Source: Paralithodes platypus
Taxonomy: Eukaryota; Arthropoda; Malacostraca; Decapoda; Lithodidae
Reading direction: 5' to 3'
DNA: 64,000 bases
Assembly: GCA_032716605.1 (NCBI GenBank)
Contig: CM064519.1
Span: forward strand, 25,134,191 to 25,198,190
The position numbers and the translations under genes are program-made. Under the pieces are notes generated by a model. That model was not told where the DNA came from. It saw nothing but the letters and a program-made list of their open reading frames with translations, and searched no databases. Shown here piece after piece: positions 36,466 through 48,731 of this stretch; position 1 is the first letter of the stretch; each line of letters opens with the position of its first letter.

Positions 36466-37627
36466 GTTAGTACACAGACATGTTTTGGCATATTTCTGTT
36501 TAGTCCGTGGGCCTTATCCTAAAATTTCACGAATACTGGGTGTTGCAGAAATACTTTTCAACAAATTCACTTAGCCTACTCATATAGTGATGTACATTCT
36601 ATGTGGTGGTTTTCTCTTCTATTATTGCAAAATTATATTTTGCTAAATTGTTATTTCCACATAATGATTTTGATAAGTTCCTTTGTCTTTGTGTCATCCT
36701 GTTTTGGTTAGTTTATTTTGCAAGTTTTACATTATAATACATTTCAGAATGAATAGATCTAGTAATAAGAAATGTACTGTTCTATATGATGGTTTGAGAG
36801 AATTTGCATACTTAACGAGATATTACACATTATAGAAATATCGTCTAATGATATATATACCGAAAACTCGACCATGTGCAAATGGTAAATCCACTATAGC
36901 CATACAGACAATACTGTACAGTACCTTGGGATAAGAGCAGGGTGTATGCAATACAAATCCACACCGGTGAGAAACTGTGGCACCGAGTACATGATGCTTC
37001 CAGGTAAATAAGAAACACACCAGGGATATTTGAACGTGTACGCCAGTCTCTGGTGCACCATGTCCAAGCCTGTATTAAAGAGGGCGGGAGAAACTTCAAG
37101 CACCTGTTGTAAATTAAATTATACAAGTAAAGGATGTCAGACAGTTAATGGCAAGATTAAATAATTAAGATGATGGTACTCTGATTGTTTTCATCCCCTA
37201 GACTTACCTATACTGTATAATTTAAAATGTGGCCAGCCCTATTAGAGTCTCTTATAGTGACTCAGTGGTCTGGTTAAACTAATGTAAAAACAAAATAATA
37301 AATATAAAAATAATTTAAAATGTGTAATAATCTCAGTAAGTATGCAAATTCTCTCAAACCATCATATAGAGAAGTACATTTATTATTGCTTGATCTATTC
37401 ATTCTGAAATTTATGAAAGGTATTTCTGAAACACCCTGTATACCATGGTGAGGGATCCTCTTCTCTACTTAACTCCACTAAATAGATGCAGATACTCATT
37501 GACATACATATACTGTACATACATGTAGTACATAAACATATTTAAAGACTGAGTGCTCCACACAAAGTGCGGTTCTGGTCTCACATCCTAATGGCGCTTC
37601 AGGCAACCCTGTTAACCTAACAAGTGC

Positions 37628-39084
37628 TGAGTAACCTAACAACTCAGCTAGACCACCACACAGATCACTATTAGCCACACTCGACATTAGTAAAGCCTTT
37701 GATGCCATCCCCCGCCACAACCTAACAAACAAAATCTACAACACAAACATGCACAACAACACAAAAAGGTGGCTGGCCAACTTCCTAGCAGGCAGATGTG
37801 CACACGTATCTTTTGCCGGTCAATCATCTAAAATCAGAAACTTTCCAAACGGAGTCCCACAAGGATCCGTCCTATCGCCCGCACTCTTCAATCTGTACAT
37901 GCACGATATAACTACACCCAATATGCCCCAAATAAACTTAGCCTCCTATGCAGATGACATAACACTCACATGCACACACCATGACCCAAAAAGAGCAACA
38001 GATCTCCTTCAACCCTATCTCAACACACTACATGGCTGGTGCACTACAAACAGACTTAATCTAGCCCCAGCCAAATCCACCGCAACCCTGCTCACAAGTT
38101 GGACAGGAGAACACGAATACATCCCTCAACTCACCATAAACAACACACCCCTAACACATACACACACACCCAAAATCCTAGGAGTAACATATGATACTCA
38201 TATGACATTCAAACAGCACACCACAAACATTAAAAAGAAACTGACACCCAGACTTAACGCCCTCAGGTCACTTGCTCACACAAAATTTGGACACAACAAA
38301 GAAACTACCACCACAGTATATAAACAATACATAAGATCAGTGATGGAATACGCAAGCCCAGCCTGGGCTTCTAACTTAGCTGAAACACATCATAAGACCT
38401 TACAGACTATTCAAAACAAAGCCCTGAAGATCATTACAGGCTGCACAGCTACTTCACCCACAGATCACCTACATCAAGAAACCAAAATCCTCAAAGTCAA
38501 AGACCATCTGGACATGAGAGGCACTCAATTCCTGGCAGCAGCCTCTACGAACCAAGACCACCCACTAAACTACATGGCAACACACCCACAGATACCAAGA
38601 AATATCAAAAAAACACCCAGCACACGGTATCACACACAATTATTGTCCTCTCTCCCTCCCTGCCCACCCCGAACCAACTTCCAAAAGCACATCCATACTC
38701 ATATCTCTCACCGATCCATCCACTCACTCACAGACAACACGCAGCTGCATGCACGACCTCCCGAAATCCATCCTTCCGAATCCTCCCTTCCTCGCGAGGA
38801 CAGAGTCCACCTGGCCAGGCTGAGATGCGGACACCATCCAGCTCTCCTGAGCTATCAGAAGAGACTGGATGACTCCGTTGTCGACGCCTGCCCGGGATGT
38901 AACACAGCACCCCATACCATTAAACACATCATAGAAGACTGCATTTCACACAACCACTTACGCCAACAACACAATCTACACTCAATGAGAGGTCTGTGGG
39001 AAAGCCCGATCGTGGCCATGGCCTTTCTCAGGAACTCGGGGCTGTTCGGCCAGGCAGCTTAGGGAACAACAACAACAACAACAA
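37628..39084 (+). mobile_element. 5'-truncated LINE with (AAC)n tail, in an F1 terminus
   Basis: The 12-bp target duplication CCTAACAAGTGC (37616-37627 and 39085-39096) is the first 12 bases of F1, so the LINE landed inside the MITE end. The tail is GGGAACAACAAC repeated. The 5' junction has filler TGAGTAACCTAACAACT repeating part of the target. Confidence 0.9.
37635..39062 (+). pseudogene. LINE RT C-terminal half (M1)
   Basis: Open from 37635, with the first ATG at 37749. RT motifs present: LATLDISKAFDAIPRHN (first catalytic Asp), NGVPQGSVLSPALF, SYADDITLTCTHHD (YADD), then the long C-terminal region with a CPGC...H...C pattern near residue 400 typical of LINE C-terminal Cys motifs. Endonuclease and fingers are missing, so it is a dead-on-arrival copy with an intact remaining frame. 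Confidence 0.87.
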
Positions 39085-39614
39085 CCTAACAAGTGCGCAT
39101 GGGGGTAATTAGACACCTCTCCCTGTGCGCATGTATTTGAGGTGTTTCCGTCACTAAAATATTCATTTTACCATAAATAGCATTAATACTTATCCATACG
39201 CGCCTATTATGGGTTGATTATAAAGGTATTAACCTGAAACAACAATAAAACGAGTGAAAACAGCGTTTGGATGGTCAAAATCGGAGATATAGCCCGCGAG
39301 TTGTATAATGTATGGGTGAGGCAAGCTGCTTTCCCGCCAATTTCCCCCAAGGCCACTGAGACACAGTCGATCGATACTCTCTCTCTCTTGCACTCGCTTG
39401 CTATCAGTGATGACAACGCCCTGCTTGCAACTCGCTAATGTTAGCACGAAAATATACCTCAGAATAAGGGAATAACAGGGAAAATAGGTGATAACTGAAG
39501 GAGAGGAGGAAAGTGGGGAAGGAGGGGAGGTAGAGGACTGAGATTTTGCATGGCCCAGGGGCCAAAACAAAAAAATTTATGTTTTAAGTTGATTTTTTTT
39601 TCTTTGACTCTTAA

Positions 39615-40091
39615 CCCTTAATTAGCGGCGAGCAACATAAGTCGAGTTAAATAAAGCTGGACTATGTGGCGGCGCTCGACATAGGTCGAGTGGCAATTTC
39701 AGCACGTAATGTGGCTGAGAGAGAGACAAGTGGTGGCAGGAGACTAGCGAGCGTATGACTGCTCCAGACCACCGCGGCGAACCTACTGACACAAATCTCA
39801 GCTCCCTCCTCCCTCTCTCACTCGCTACATACTCAATTATGTACTGAAAGTACCGAATTACCTGCTTTTTGCACTCGCGTTGCACGGTTATTGCAAGAAA
39901 ACTATCCATCATACAAGGATCGTTATGGTGTCATTCGAAAGCTCTGTTTATGCCCTTTCAGGGATAGGTACTTGTTTACGTTCTGGGTCTTATTTAGGCA
40001 TGAAAATGATCACGTAAACAGCCCTATTTTGGCTAAAAACACCCCGCTGTGCGGTACACATAAATAAACCGCATAGGCCGCTCGTAAGGTG
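39615..40091 (+). mobile_element. F2 MITE in insB, M1 only
   Basis: Starts CCCTTAATTAGCGGC after TTAA 39611-39614 and ends GGCCGCTCGTAAGGTG. The right flank reads TTAC rather than TTAA, with two bases lost at the junction with the reverse F1. Absent from M3 and M5. Confidence 0.8.
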
Positions 40092-40094
40092 TTA

Positions 40095-40717
40095 CCGGGA
40101 GCTGCGGGGAGACTCTTAAGAGTTCCCCCGGCGCACTGCGGGGAGACTCTTAAGAGTCAGAGAAAACAAAAATCAACTTTGACATCGAAAAAAAAAAAAA
40201 ATTTATATTTTTTTTTTTATTTTATTTTTTTTTGTTGGCCCCTGGGCCATGCAAAATCTCAGTCCTCTACCTCCCTCCTTCCCCACTTTCCTCCTCTCCT
40301 TCAGTTATCACCTATTTCCCTGTTATTCCCTTATTCTGAGGTATATTTTCGTGCTAACATTAGAAATCCGATTGGAGGGTGTGGTCATCACTGATAGCAA
40401 GCGAGTGCAAGAGAGAGAGAGAGAGTATCGATCGACTGTGTCTCAGTGGCCTTGGGGAAAATTGGCGGGAAAGCAGATTGCCTCACCCATACATTATACA
40501 ACTCGCGGGCTATATCTCCGATTTTGACCATCCAAACGCTGTTTTCACTCGTTTTATTGTTGTTTCAGGTTAATACCTTTATAATCAACCCATAATAGGC
40601 GCATATGGATAAGTATTAATGCTATTAATGGCACAATGAATATTTTAGTGACGGAAACACCTCAAATACGTCAGTACAGGGGGACGTTTCCAATTACCCC
40701 CATGCGCACTTCAGAGG
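40095..40717 (-). mobile_element. Reverse F1 MITE in insB (M1)
   Basis: Ends CATGCGCACTTCAGAGG at TTAA 40718-40721. It forms a large imperfect inverted repeat with the forward F1 at 39085-39610. Confidence 0.85.
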
Positions 40718-40806
40718 TTAAGAGTCTTCCCGCAGTCCGCCGGGGGAACTCTTCAGAGTCTCCCCTCAGTTCCCAGGTTAAGAGCTGCCTCACTTGTCAG
40801 GTTCTT

Positions 40807-41439
40807 TTATTTAAGATCAGACCGCAAGGTCCGCTCCCACGTCTTTCTTGGTCCGCCCCTTGGTGCAGCTCCCTCCATATTCATGGACTTGCATCTTTTC
40901 ACCCAGCTTAGTTCATCCATCCTCTCCACATGTCCAAACCATCCAAGTCTGCTAGTACGCATCTCATCACTGATACTCTTGATACACATCCTTCCCCTTG
41001 CATTCAAGTCTGCTAGTAGGCTACGCATCTCATCACTGATACTCTTGATACACATCCTTCCCCTTAGCTCTTCACTTGATATTCTATCTTGCAGTTTGGC
41101 ACCACACATCCCTCTCGCCATTCTCATCTCATTGTGTTCCATTCTGTTGATATCCGGTTTGACAGGCCATATTTCTGAAGCATATGTCATTGCGCTTGTA
41201 ACGCATGAAGCGTATACCTTTCCTTTCAAGGGGAGAGGAAGTCTTCTCATGGTGAGTAGCGGCAACGGTTCTATAGACTTTCCCCAGCCGCATCTTATTC
41301 TGGCGATAGTGGCACCCTCAGCCCCACCACCAGCAAAGATGGTATCACCCAAGTAGCAAAACTTGTCCACCATCTCCAGTTCCTCATTGCCAAAGTTAAC
41401 ACTCTTGAGCCAGTTAAAAGTGATCACTTGAAGTACCAT
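40807..41439 (-). pseudogene. LINE RT C-terminal fragment (M2), frame open
   Basis: A 210-codon frame, as in M1 but with five extra bases (GGCTA) in the duplicated segment, so the repeat period is 66 bp and the frame stays open through GRMCIKSISDEMR twice. It ends RTLRSDLK. An AATAAA-type signal on the same strand follows near 40810. Confidence 0.82.
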
Positions 41440-42724
41440 ATAATTTACATTACAATATAAACAATGCTTAGTTTACAATCACACTTATTATGTCTGACAG
41501 ATGATATCAATTTTTACTTTGGCCCATGGACTATACATGTAGAATGTTTTAGTACATTTTCTTTCATTTTTATTTCCTGGGTAATTTGTATATGTATCCG
41601 CATGTTTCTCGCCATGCAATCAAATTTTATGCGGGCCATATCAGGCAAGGGAAGTGGTAATAAACAGGAATGCATGGAAAATGCTTGTGAATAGATGAGT
41701 GAACACGTGGTCATTTGAGGGAAGGGGTCGGGCGCAAGTTGGACTAGATAATAGTCCATCAGGTGCCTGGCCCGGGGAGACGATCTATATGAAGGGTGCA
41801 CCTGGAAGTGTGGTGGGCGGGCTTTTGGCTTCGGCTTTGCTGCATGTCTGCCTGCTGAGATCGGAACCTCTCCGGGTGGTCGGGGGCCGGGGGAGTGCTG
41901 GAGGGACCTTGGTAACCCTGGTCTCTGGACCTTCTCCTGGATGACCTAGATGTGTGTGAATTTGTATTTTGTTTTTGTGTGTTCATTGTTTTCTGTTGTG
42001 TTGTCCCTATTTGGGCTCTGTTTTGAGTCAGCCACCCCCAGAAAAAAATAAAAAGGAAAAGTGGGGAATGGGCATGAGTAAATACATACATACATACATG
42101 TATTCACTGTGGCCGACACTGGTGTTGTGCCAAACAGTGCCCAGGTAAGACTCTAGTAGAGTCCCCTGTGGCACCTATCCACTCCTCACCAACCTAGGCA
42201 GTGCTATACCAAGACAGAGTCAATAGCAATGCTTTATTGTGTAATAATGGCTGTTGGTCCACAAGTCTACTGCCATCCCCCCTATAAGTCACCTTGTATG
42301 ACACGCATGAAACATATTAATTTTTTCTTCCACCTAAAGATAAATGCCCCGTTACCCCCTGGGGGTAATCTCTCATGTAAAAATCGTTCTTGTGACACTG
42401 CCAAAGTTGACACCTTCGGGCAAGTCATTAAACACAAGATAACTGTTGCTTAATACCCATACAAATTTCTCAATTTTGTACTTCTTCTTCAGCAGAGGTC
42501 CTTTTTATCCTAGTACAGCACTTCTTTGTATTATTTATCCAGTAACAATAGACATTAAATTGAATCCAGTTCAGTCACCCTATTCCCACATGGGTGTGCA
42601 CCATTTTTTCTGTATTTCCTTACCATACTCCACTGCACACTGTCCACAGCTTACCCTACTGTACTGAAAAGTATTTTGACAGAGAAGTTGCTATAACCAA
42701 CCATCTTATTATCTGTCTGATTAG

Positions 42725-42871
42725 GTTGGTCGCGAGGAGAGTGATGGCCAAACAGAGGTAATCCAACAACTGTCAGCGGTGGAGGGTTCCCGGCACACAC
42801 TGGTGAAGGACATACATAAGTATCTAGACTGTGACCCGGAGGTTCTCTCACAGATGAAGGAGGCTTCTCTG
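42725..42871 (+). other. MND1: MND1-like exon, copy 3 (M2, short form)
   Basis: 147 bases, lacking the 12-base GTCGCTTCTCTG-type end of type A; still a multiple of three, with acceptor GATTAG and donor GTCAGT. Confidence 0.58.
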
Positions 42872-44051
42872 GTCAGTACACAGACATGTTTTGGCATATT
42901 TCTGTTTAGTCCGTGGGCCTTATCCTAAAATTTCACGAATACTGGGTGTTGCAGAAATACCTTTCAACAAAATTAATTCACTTAGCCTACTCATATAGTG
43001 ATGTACATTCTATGTGGTGGTTTTCTCTTCTATTATTGCAAAATTATATTTTGCTAAATTGTTATTTCCACATAATGATTTTGATAAGTTCCTTTGTCTT
43101 TGTGTCATCCTGTTTTGGTTAGTTTATTTTGCAAGTTTTACATTATAATACATTTCAGAATGAATAGATCTAGTAATAAGAAATGTACTGTTCTATATGA
43201 TGGTTTGAGAGAATTTGCATACTTAACGAGATATTACACATTATAGAAATATCGTCTAATGATATATATACCGAAAACTCGACCATGTGCAAATGGTAAA
43301 TCCACTATAGCCATACAGACAATACTGTACAGTACCTTGGGATAAGAGCAGGGTGTATGCAATACAAATCCACACCGGTGAGAAACTGTGGCACCGAGTA
43401 CATGATGCTTCCAGGTAAATAAGAAACACACCAGGGATATTTGAACGTGTACGCCAGTCTCTGGTGCGCCATGTCCAAGCCTGTATTAAAGAGGGGGAGA
43501 AACTTCAAGCACCTGTTGTAAATTAAATTATACAAGTAAAGGATGTCAGACAGTTATAATGGCAACATTAAATAATTAAGATGATGGTACTCTGATTGTT
43601 TTCATCCCCTAGACTTACCTATACTGTATAATTTAAAATGTGGCCAGCCCTATGAGAGTCTCTTATAGTGACTCAGTGGTCTGGTTAAACTAATGTAAAA
43701 ACAAAATAATAAATACAAAAATAATTTAAAATGTGTAATAATCTCAGTAAGTATGCAAATTCTCTCAAACCATCATATAGAAAAGTACATTTATTATTGC
43801 TTGATCTATTCATTCTGAAATTTATGAAAGGTATTTCTGAAACACCCTGTATACCATGGTGAGGGATCCTCTTCTCTACTGAACTCCACTAAATAGATGC
43901 AGATACTCATTGACATACATATACTGTACATACATGTAGTACATAAACATATTTAAAGACTGAGTGCTCCACACAAAGTGCGGTTCCGGTCTCACGTCCT
44001 AATGGCGCTTCAGGCAACCCTGTTAAGAGCTGCCTCACTTGTCAGGTTCTT

Positions 44052-44679
44052 TTATTTAAGATCAGACCGCAAGGTCCGCTCCCACGTCTTTCTTGGTCCG
44101 CCCCTTGGTGCAGCTCCCTCCATATTCATGGACTTGCATCTTTTCACCCAGCTTAGTTCATCCATCCTCTCCACATGTCCAAACCATCCAAGTCTGCTAG
44201 TACGCATCTCATCACTGATACTCTTGATACACATCCTTCCCCTTGCATCCAAGTCTGCTAGTACGCATCTCATCACTGATACTCTTGATACACATCCTTC
44301 CCCTTAGCTGTTCACTTGATATTCTATCTTGCAGTTTGGCACCACACATCTCTCTCGCCATTCTCATCTCATTGTGTTCCATTCTGTTGATATCCGGTTT
44401 GACAGGCCATGTTTCTGAAGCATATGTCATTGCGCTTGTAACGCATGAAGCGTATACCTTTCCTTTCAAGGGGAGAGGAAGTCTTCTCATGGTGAGTAGC
44501 GGCAACGGTTCTATAGACTTTCCCCAGCCGCATCTTATTCTGGCGATAGTGGCACCCTCAGCCCCACCACCAGAAAAGATGGTATCACCCAAGTAGCAAA
44601 ACTTGTCCACCATCTCCAGTTCCTCATTGCCAAAGTTAACACTCTTGAGCCAGTTAAAAGTGATCACTTGAAGTACCAT
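44052..44679 (-). pseudogene. LINE RT C-terminal fragment (M3)
   Basis: 61-bp spacing form as in M1, frame broken in the duplication. Confidence 0.82.
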
Positions 44680-45678
44680 ATAATTTACATTACAATATAA
44701 ACAATGCTTAGTTTACAATCACACTTATTATGTCTGACAGATGATATCAATTTTTACTTTGGCCCATGGACTATACATGTAGAATGTTTTAGTACATTTT
44801 CTTTCATTTTTATTTCCTGGGTAATTTGTATATGTATCCGCATGTTTCTCGCCATGCAATCAAATTTTATGCGGGCCATATCAGGCAAGGGAAGTGGTAA
44901 TAAACAGGAATGCATGGAAAATGCTTGTGAATAGATGAGTGAACACGTGATCATTTGAGGGAAGGGGTCGGGCGCAAGTTGGACTAGATAATAGTCCATC
45001 AGGCGCCTGGCCCAGGGAGACACCTGGAAGTGTGGTGGGCGGGCTTGTGGCTTCGGCTTTGCTGCATGTCTGCCTGCTGAGATCGGAACCTCTCCGGGTG
45101 GTCGGGGGCCGGGGGAGTGCTGGAGGGACCTTGGTAACCCTGGTCTCTGGACCTTCTCCTGGATGACCTAGATGTGTGTGAATTTGTATTTTGTTTTTGT
45201 GTGTTCATTGTTTTCTGTTGTGTTGTCCCTATTTGGGCTCTGTCTTGAGTCAGCCACCCCGAGAAAAAATAAAAAGGAAAAGTGGGGAGTGGGCATGAGT
45301 AAATACATACATACATACATACATGTATTCACTGTGGCCGACACTGGTGTGGTGCCAAACAGTACCCAGGTAAGACACTAGTAGAGTCCCCTGTGGCACC
45401 TATCCACTCCTCACCAAGCTAGGCAGTGCTATACCAAGACAGAGTCAATAGCAATGCTTTATTGTATAATAATGGCTGTTGGTCCACAAGTCTACCGCCA
45501 CCCCCCCTATAAGTCACCTTGTATGACACACATGAAACATATTAATTTTTTCTTCCACCTAAAGATAAAGGCCCCATTACCCCCTGGGGGTAATCTCTCA
45601 TGTAAAAATCGTTCTTGTGACACTGCCAAAGTTGACACCTTCGGGCAAGTCATTAAACACAAGATAACTGTTGCTTAA

Positions 45679-46777
45679 CCTAACAAGTGCGCATGGGGGT
45701 AATTAGACACCTCTGCCTGTGCGCATGTATTTGAGGTGTTTCCGTCACTAAAATATTAATTTTACCATAAATAGCATTAATACTTATCCATACGCGCCTA
45801 TTATGGGTTGATTATAAAGGTATTAACCTGAAACAACAATAAAACGAGTGAAAACAGCGTTTGGATGGTCAAAATCGGAGATATAGGCCGCGAGTTATAG
45901 AATGTATGGGTGAGGCAACCTGCTTTCCCGCCAATTTCCCCCAAGGCCACTGAGACACAGTCTATCGATACTCTCTCTCTCTCTCTTGCACTCGCTTGCT
46001 ATCAGTGATGCCAACGCCCTGCTTGCAACTCGCTAATGTTAGCACAAAAATATACCTCAGAATAAGGGAATAACAGGAAAAATAGGTGATAACTGAAGGA
46101 GAGGAGGAAAGTGGGGAAGGAGGGGAGGTAGAGGAGTGATATTTTGCATGGCCCAGGGGCCAAAAAAAAAAAAAATAATAATAAGATTTTTTTTTTTTTC
46201 GATGTTTTAAGTTGATTTTTTTTTTCTCTGACTTAACCCTTAAAAAGCGGCTCACCACATAAGTCGTTTTTAATAAAGCTGGACTATGTGGCGGCGCTCG
46301 ACATAGGTCGAGTGGCAATTTCAGCACGTAATGTTGCTGAGAGAGAGAGACAAGTGGTGGCAGGAGACTAGCGAGCGTATGACTGCTCCAGATCACCGCG
46401 GTGAACCTACTGACACGAATCTCAGCTCCCTCCTCCCTCTCTCACTCGCTACATACTGAATTATATGGGGAAAGTACCGAATTACATGCTTTTTGCACTC
46501 GCGTTGCACGGTTATTGCAAGAAAACTATCCATCATACAAGGATCGTTATGGTGTCATTCGAAAGCTCTGTTTATGCCCTTTCAGGGATAGATACTTGTT
46601 TTACGTTCTGGGTCTTATTTAGGCATGAAAATGATCACGTAAACAGCCCTATTTTGGCTAAAAACACCCCGCTGGGCGGTACATATAAATAAACCGCATA
46701 GGCCGCTAAAGAAGGGTTAAGAGTCTTCCCGCAGTCCGCCGGAGGAACTCTTTAAGAGTCTCCCCGCAGTTCCTGGG
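45679..46777. mobile_element. insA in M3: F1 MITE holding F2
   Basis: TTAA at 45675-45678 and 46778-46781. F2 lies within; F1 without F2 is about 615 bp. Confidence 0.9.
46237..46716 (+). mobile_element. F2 MITE in insA (M3), intact 480 bp
   Basis: TTAA at 46233-46236 and 46717-46720. Provides the empty site (GGACTATGTGG near 46287) for the LINE present in M1. Confidence 0.86.
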
Positions 46778-47052
46778 TTAATACCCATACAAATTTCTCA
46801 ATTTTGTACTTCTTCTTCAGCAGAGGTCCTTTTTATCCTAGTACAGCACTTCTTTCCATTATTTATCCAGTAACAATAGACATTAAATTGAATCCAGTTC
46901 AGTCACCCTATTCCCACATGGGTGTGCACCATTTTTTCTGTATTTCCTTACCATACTCCACTGCACACTGTCCACAGCTTACCATACTGTACTGAAAATT
47001 ATTTTGACAGAGAAGTTGCTATAACCAACCATCTTATTATCTGTATGATTAG

Positions 47053-47211
47053 GTTGGTCGTGAGGAGAGTGATGGCCAAACAGAGGTAATCCAACAACTG
47101 TCAGTGGTGGAGGGTTCCCGGCACACACTGGTGAAGGACATACATAAGTATCTAGACTGTGACCCGGAGGTTCTCTCACAGATGAAGGAGGCTTCTCTGG
47201 TCGCTTCTCTG
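47053..47211 (+). other. MND1: MND1-like exon, copy 4 (M3)
   Basis: 159-base form, one base changed within (GTCAGTGG for GTCAGCGG). Acceptor GATTAG, donor GTTAGT. Confidence 0.58.
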
Positions 47212-48380
47212 GTTAGTACACAGACATGTTTTGGCATATTTCTGTTTAGTCCGTGGGCCTTATCCTAAAATTTCACGAATACTGGGTGTTGCAGAAATAC
47301 TTTTCAACAAATTCACTTAGCCTACTCATATAGTGATGTACATTCTATGTGGTGGTTTTCTCTTCTATTATTGCAAAATTATATTTTGCTAAATTGTTAT
47401 TTCCACATAATGATTTTGATAAGTTCCTTTGTCTTTGTGTCATCCTGTTTTGGTTAGTTTATTTTGCAAGTTTTACATTATAATACATTTCAGAATGAAT
47501 AGATCTAGTAATAAGAAATGTACTGTTCTATATGATGGTTTGAGAGAATTTGCATACTTAACGAGATATTACACATTATAGAAATATCGTCTAATGATAT
47601 ATATACCGAAAACTCGACCATGTGCAAATGGTAAATCCACTATAGCCATACAGACAATACTGTACAGTACCTTGGGATAAGAGCAGGGTGTATGCAATAC
47701 AAATCCACACCGGTGAGAAACTGTGGCACCGAGTACATGATGCTTCCAGGTAAATAAGAAACACACCATGGATATTTGAACGTGTACGCCAGTCTCTGGT
47801 GCACCATGTCCAAGCCTGTATTAAAGAGGGTGGGAGAAACTTCAAGCACCTGTTGTAAATTAAATTATACAAGTAAAGGATGTCAGACAGTTAATGGCAA
47901 GATTAAATAATTAAGATGATGGTACTCTGATTGTTTTCATCCCCTAGACTTACCTATACTGTATAATTTAAAATGTGGCCAGCCCTATTAGAGTCTCTTA
48001 TAGTGACTCAGTGGTCTGGTTAAACTAATGTAAAAACAAAATAATAAATATAAAAATAATTTAAAATGTGTAATAATCTCAGTAAGTATGCAAATTCTCT
48101 CAAACCATCATATAGAGAAGTACATTTATTATTGCTTGATCTATTCATTCTGAAATTTATGAAAGGTATTTCTGAAACACCCTGTATACCATGGTGAGGG
48201 ATCCTCTTCTCTACTTAACTCCACTAAATAGATGCAGATACTCATTGACATACATATACTGTACATACATGTAGTACATAAACATATTTAAAGACTGAGT
48301 GCTCCACACAAAGTGCGGTTCTGGTCTCACGTCCTAATGGCGCTTCAGGCAACCCTGTTAACCTAACAAGTGCTGAGTAA

Positions 48381-48731
48381 CCTAACAACTCAGCTAGACC
48401 ACCACACAGATCACTATTAGCCACACTCGACATTAGTAAAGCCTTTGATGCCATCCCCCGCCACAACCTAACAAACAAAATCTACAACACAAACATGCAC
48501 AACAACACAAAAAGGTGGCTGGCCAACTTCCTAGCAGGCAGATGTGCACACGTATCTTTTGCCGGTCAATCATCTAAAATCAGAAACTTTCCAAACGGAG
48601 TCCCACAAGGATCCGTCCTATCGCCCGCACTCTTCAATCTGTACATGCACGATATAACTACACTCAATACGCCCCAAATAAACTTAGCCTCCTATGCAGA
48701 TGACATAACACTCACATGCACACACCATGAC
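48381..48731 (+). pseudogene. AAC-tailed LINE RT, 5' part (M3)
   Basis: Same as the start of 37635-39062 up to SYADDITLTCTHHD. It then runs in frame into the CR1-like insert, giving a chance 698-codon fusion from ATG 48495. Confidence 0.85.

Larger units (their letters stand above)
37616..40777. mobile_element. insB in M1: F1 split by a LINE, plus F2 and a reverse F1
   Basis: TTAA at 37612-37615 and 40778-40781; empty in M0, M2 and M4 (CCTGTTAAGAGCTGCC). Order: 12 bases of F1, LINE (37628-39084), rest of F1 to 39614, F2 (39615-40091), F1 in reverse (40095-40717), then the last 56 bases of the first F1. Confidence 0.9.
32260..40781. repeat. Monomer M1 (type A) with insA and insB
   Basis: Runs from one B-site TTAA to the next. 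Subtracting insA (33912-36031) and insB (37616-40777) with their duplicated TTAA leaves about 3.23 kb. It carries two further insertions found in no other copy (a LINE at 34520-35536 and an F2 element at 39615-40091). Confidence 0.9.
40782..44026. repeat. Monomer M2 (type B), uninterrupted
   Basis: 3245 bp. Both TTAA sites are empty (42450-42453 area and 44023-44026). Contains the RT fragment (66-bp spacing form) and the short MND1-like exon. The middle (41780-42110) holds a GC-rich block, TCAGCCACCCCCAG and (CATA)n. Confidence 0.93.
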
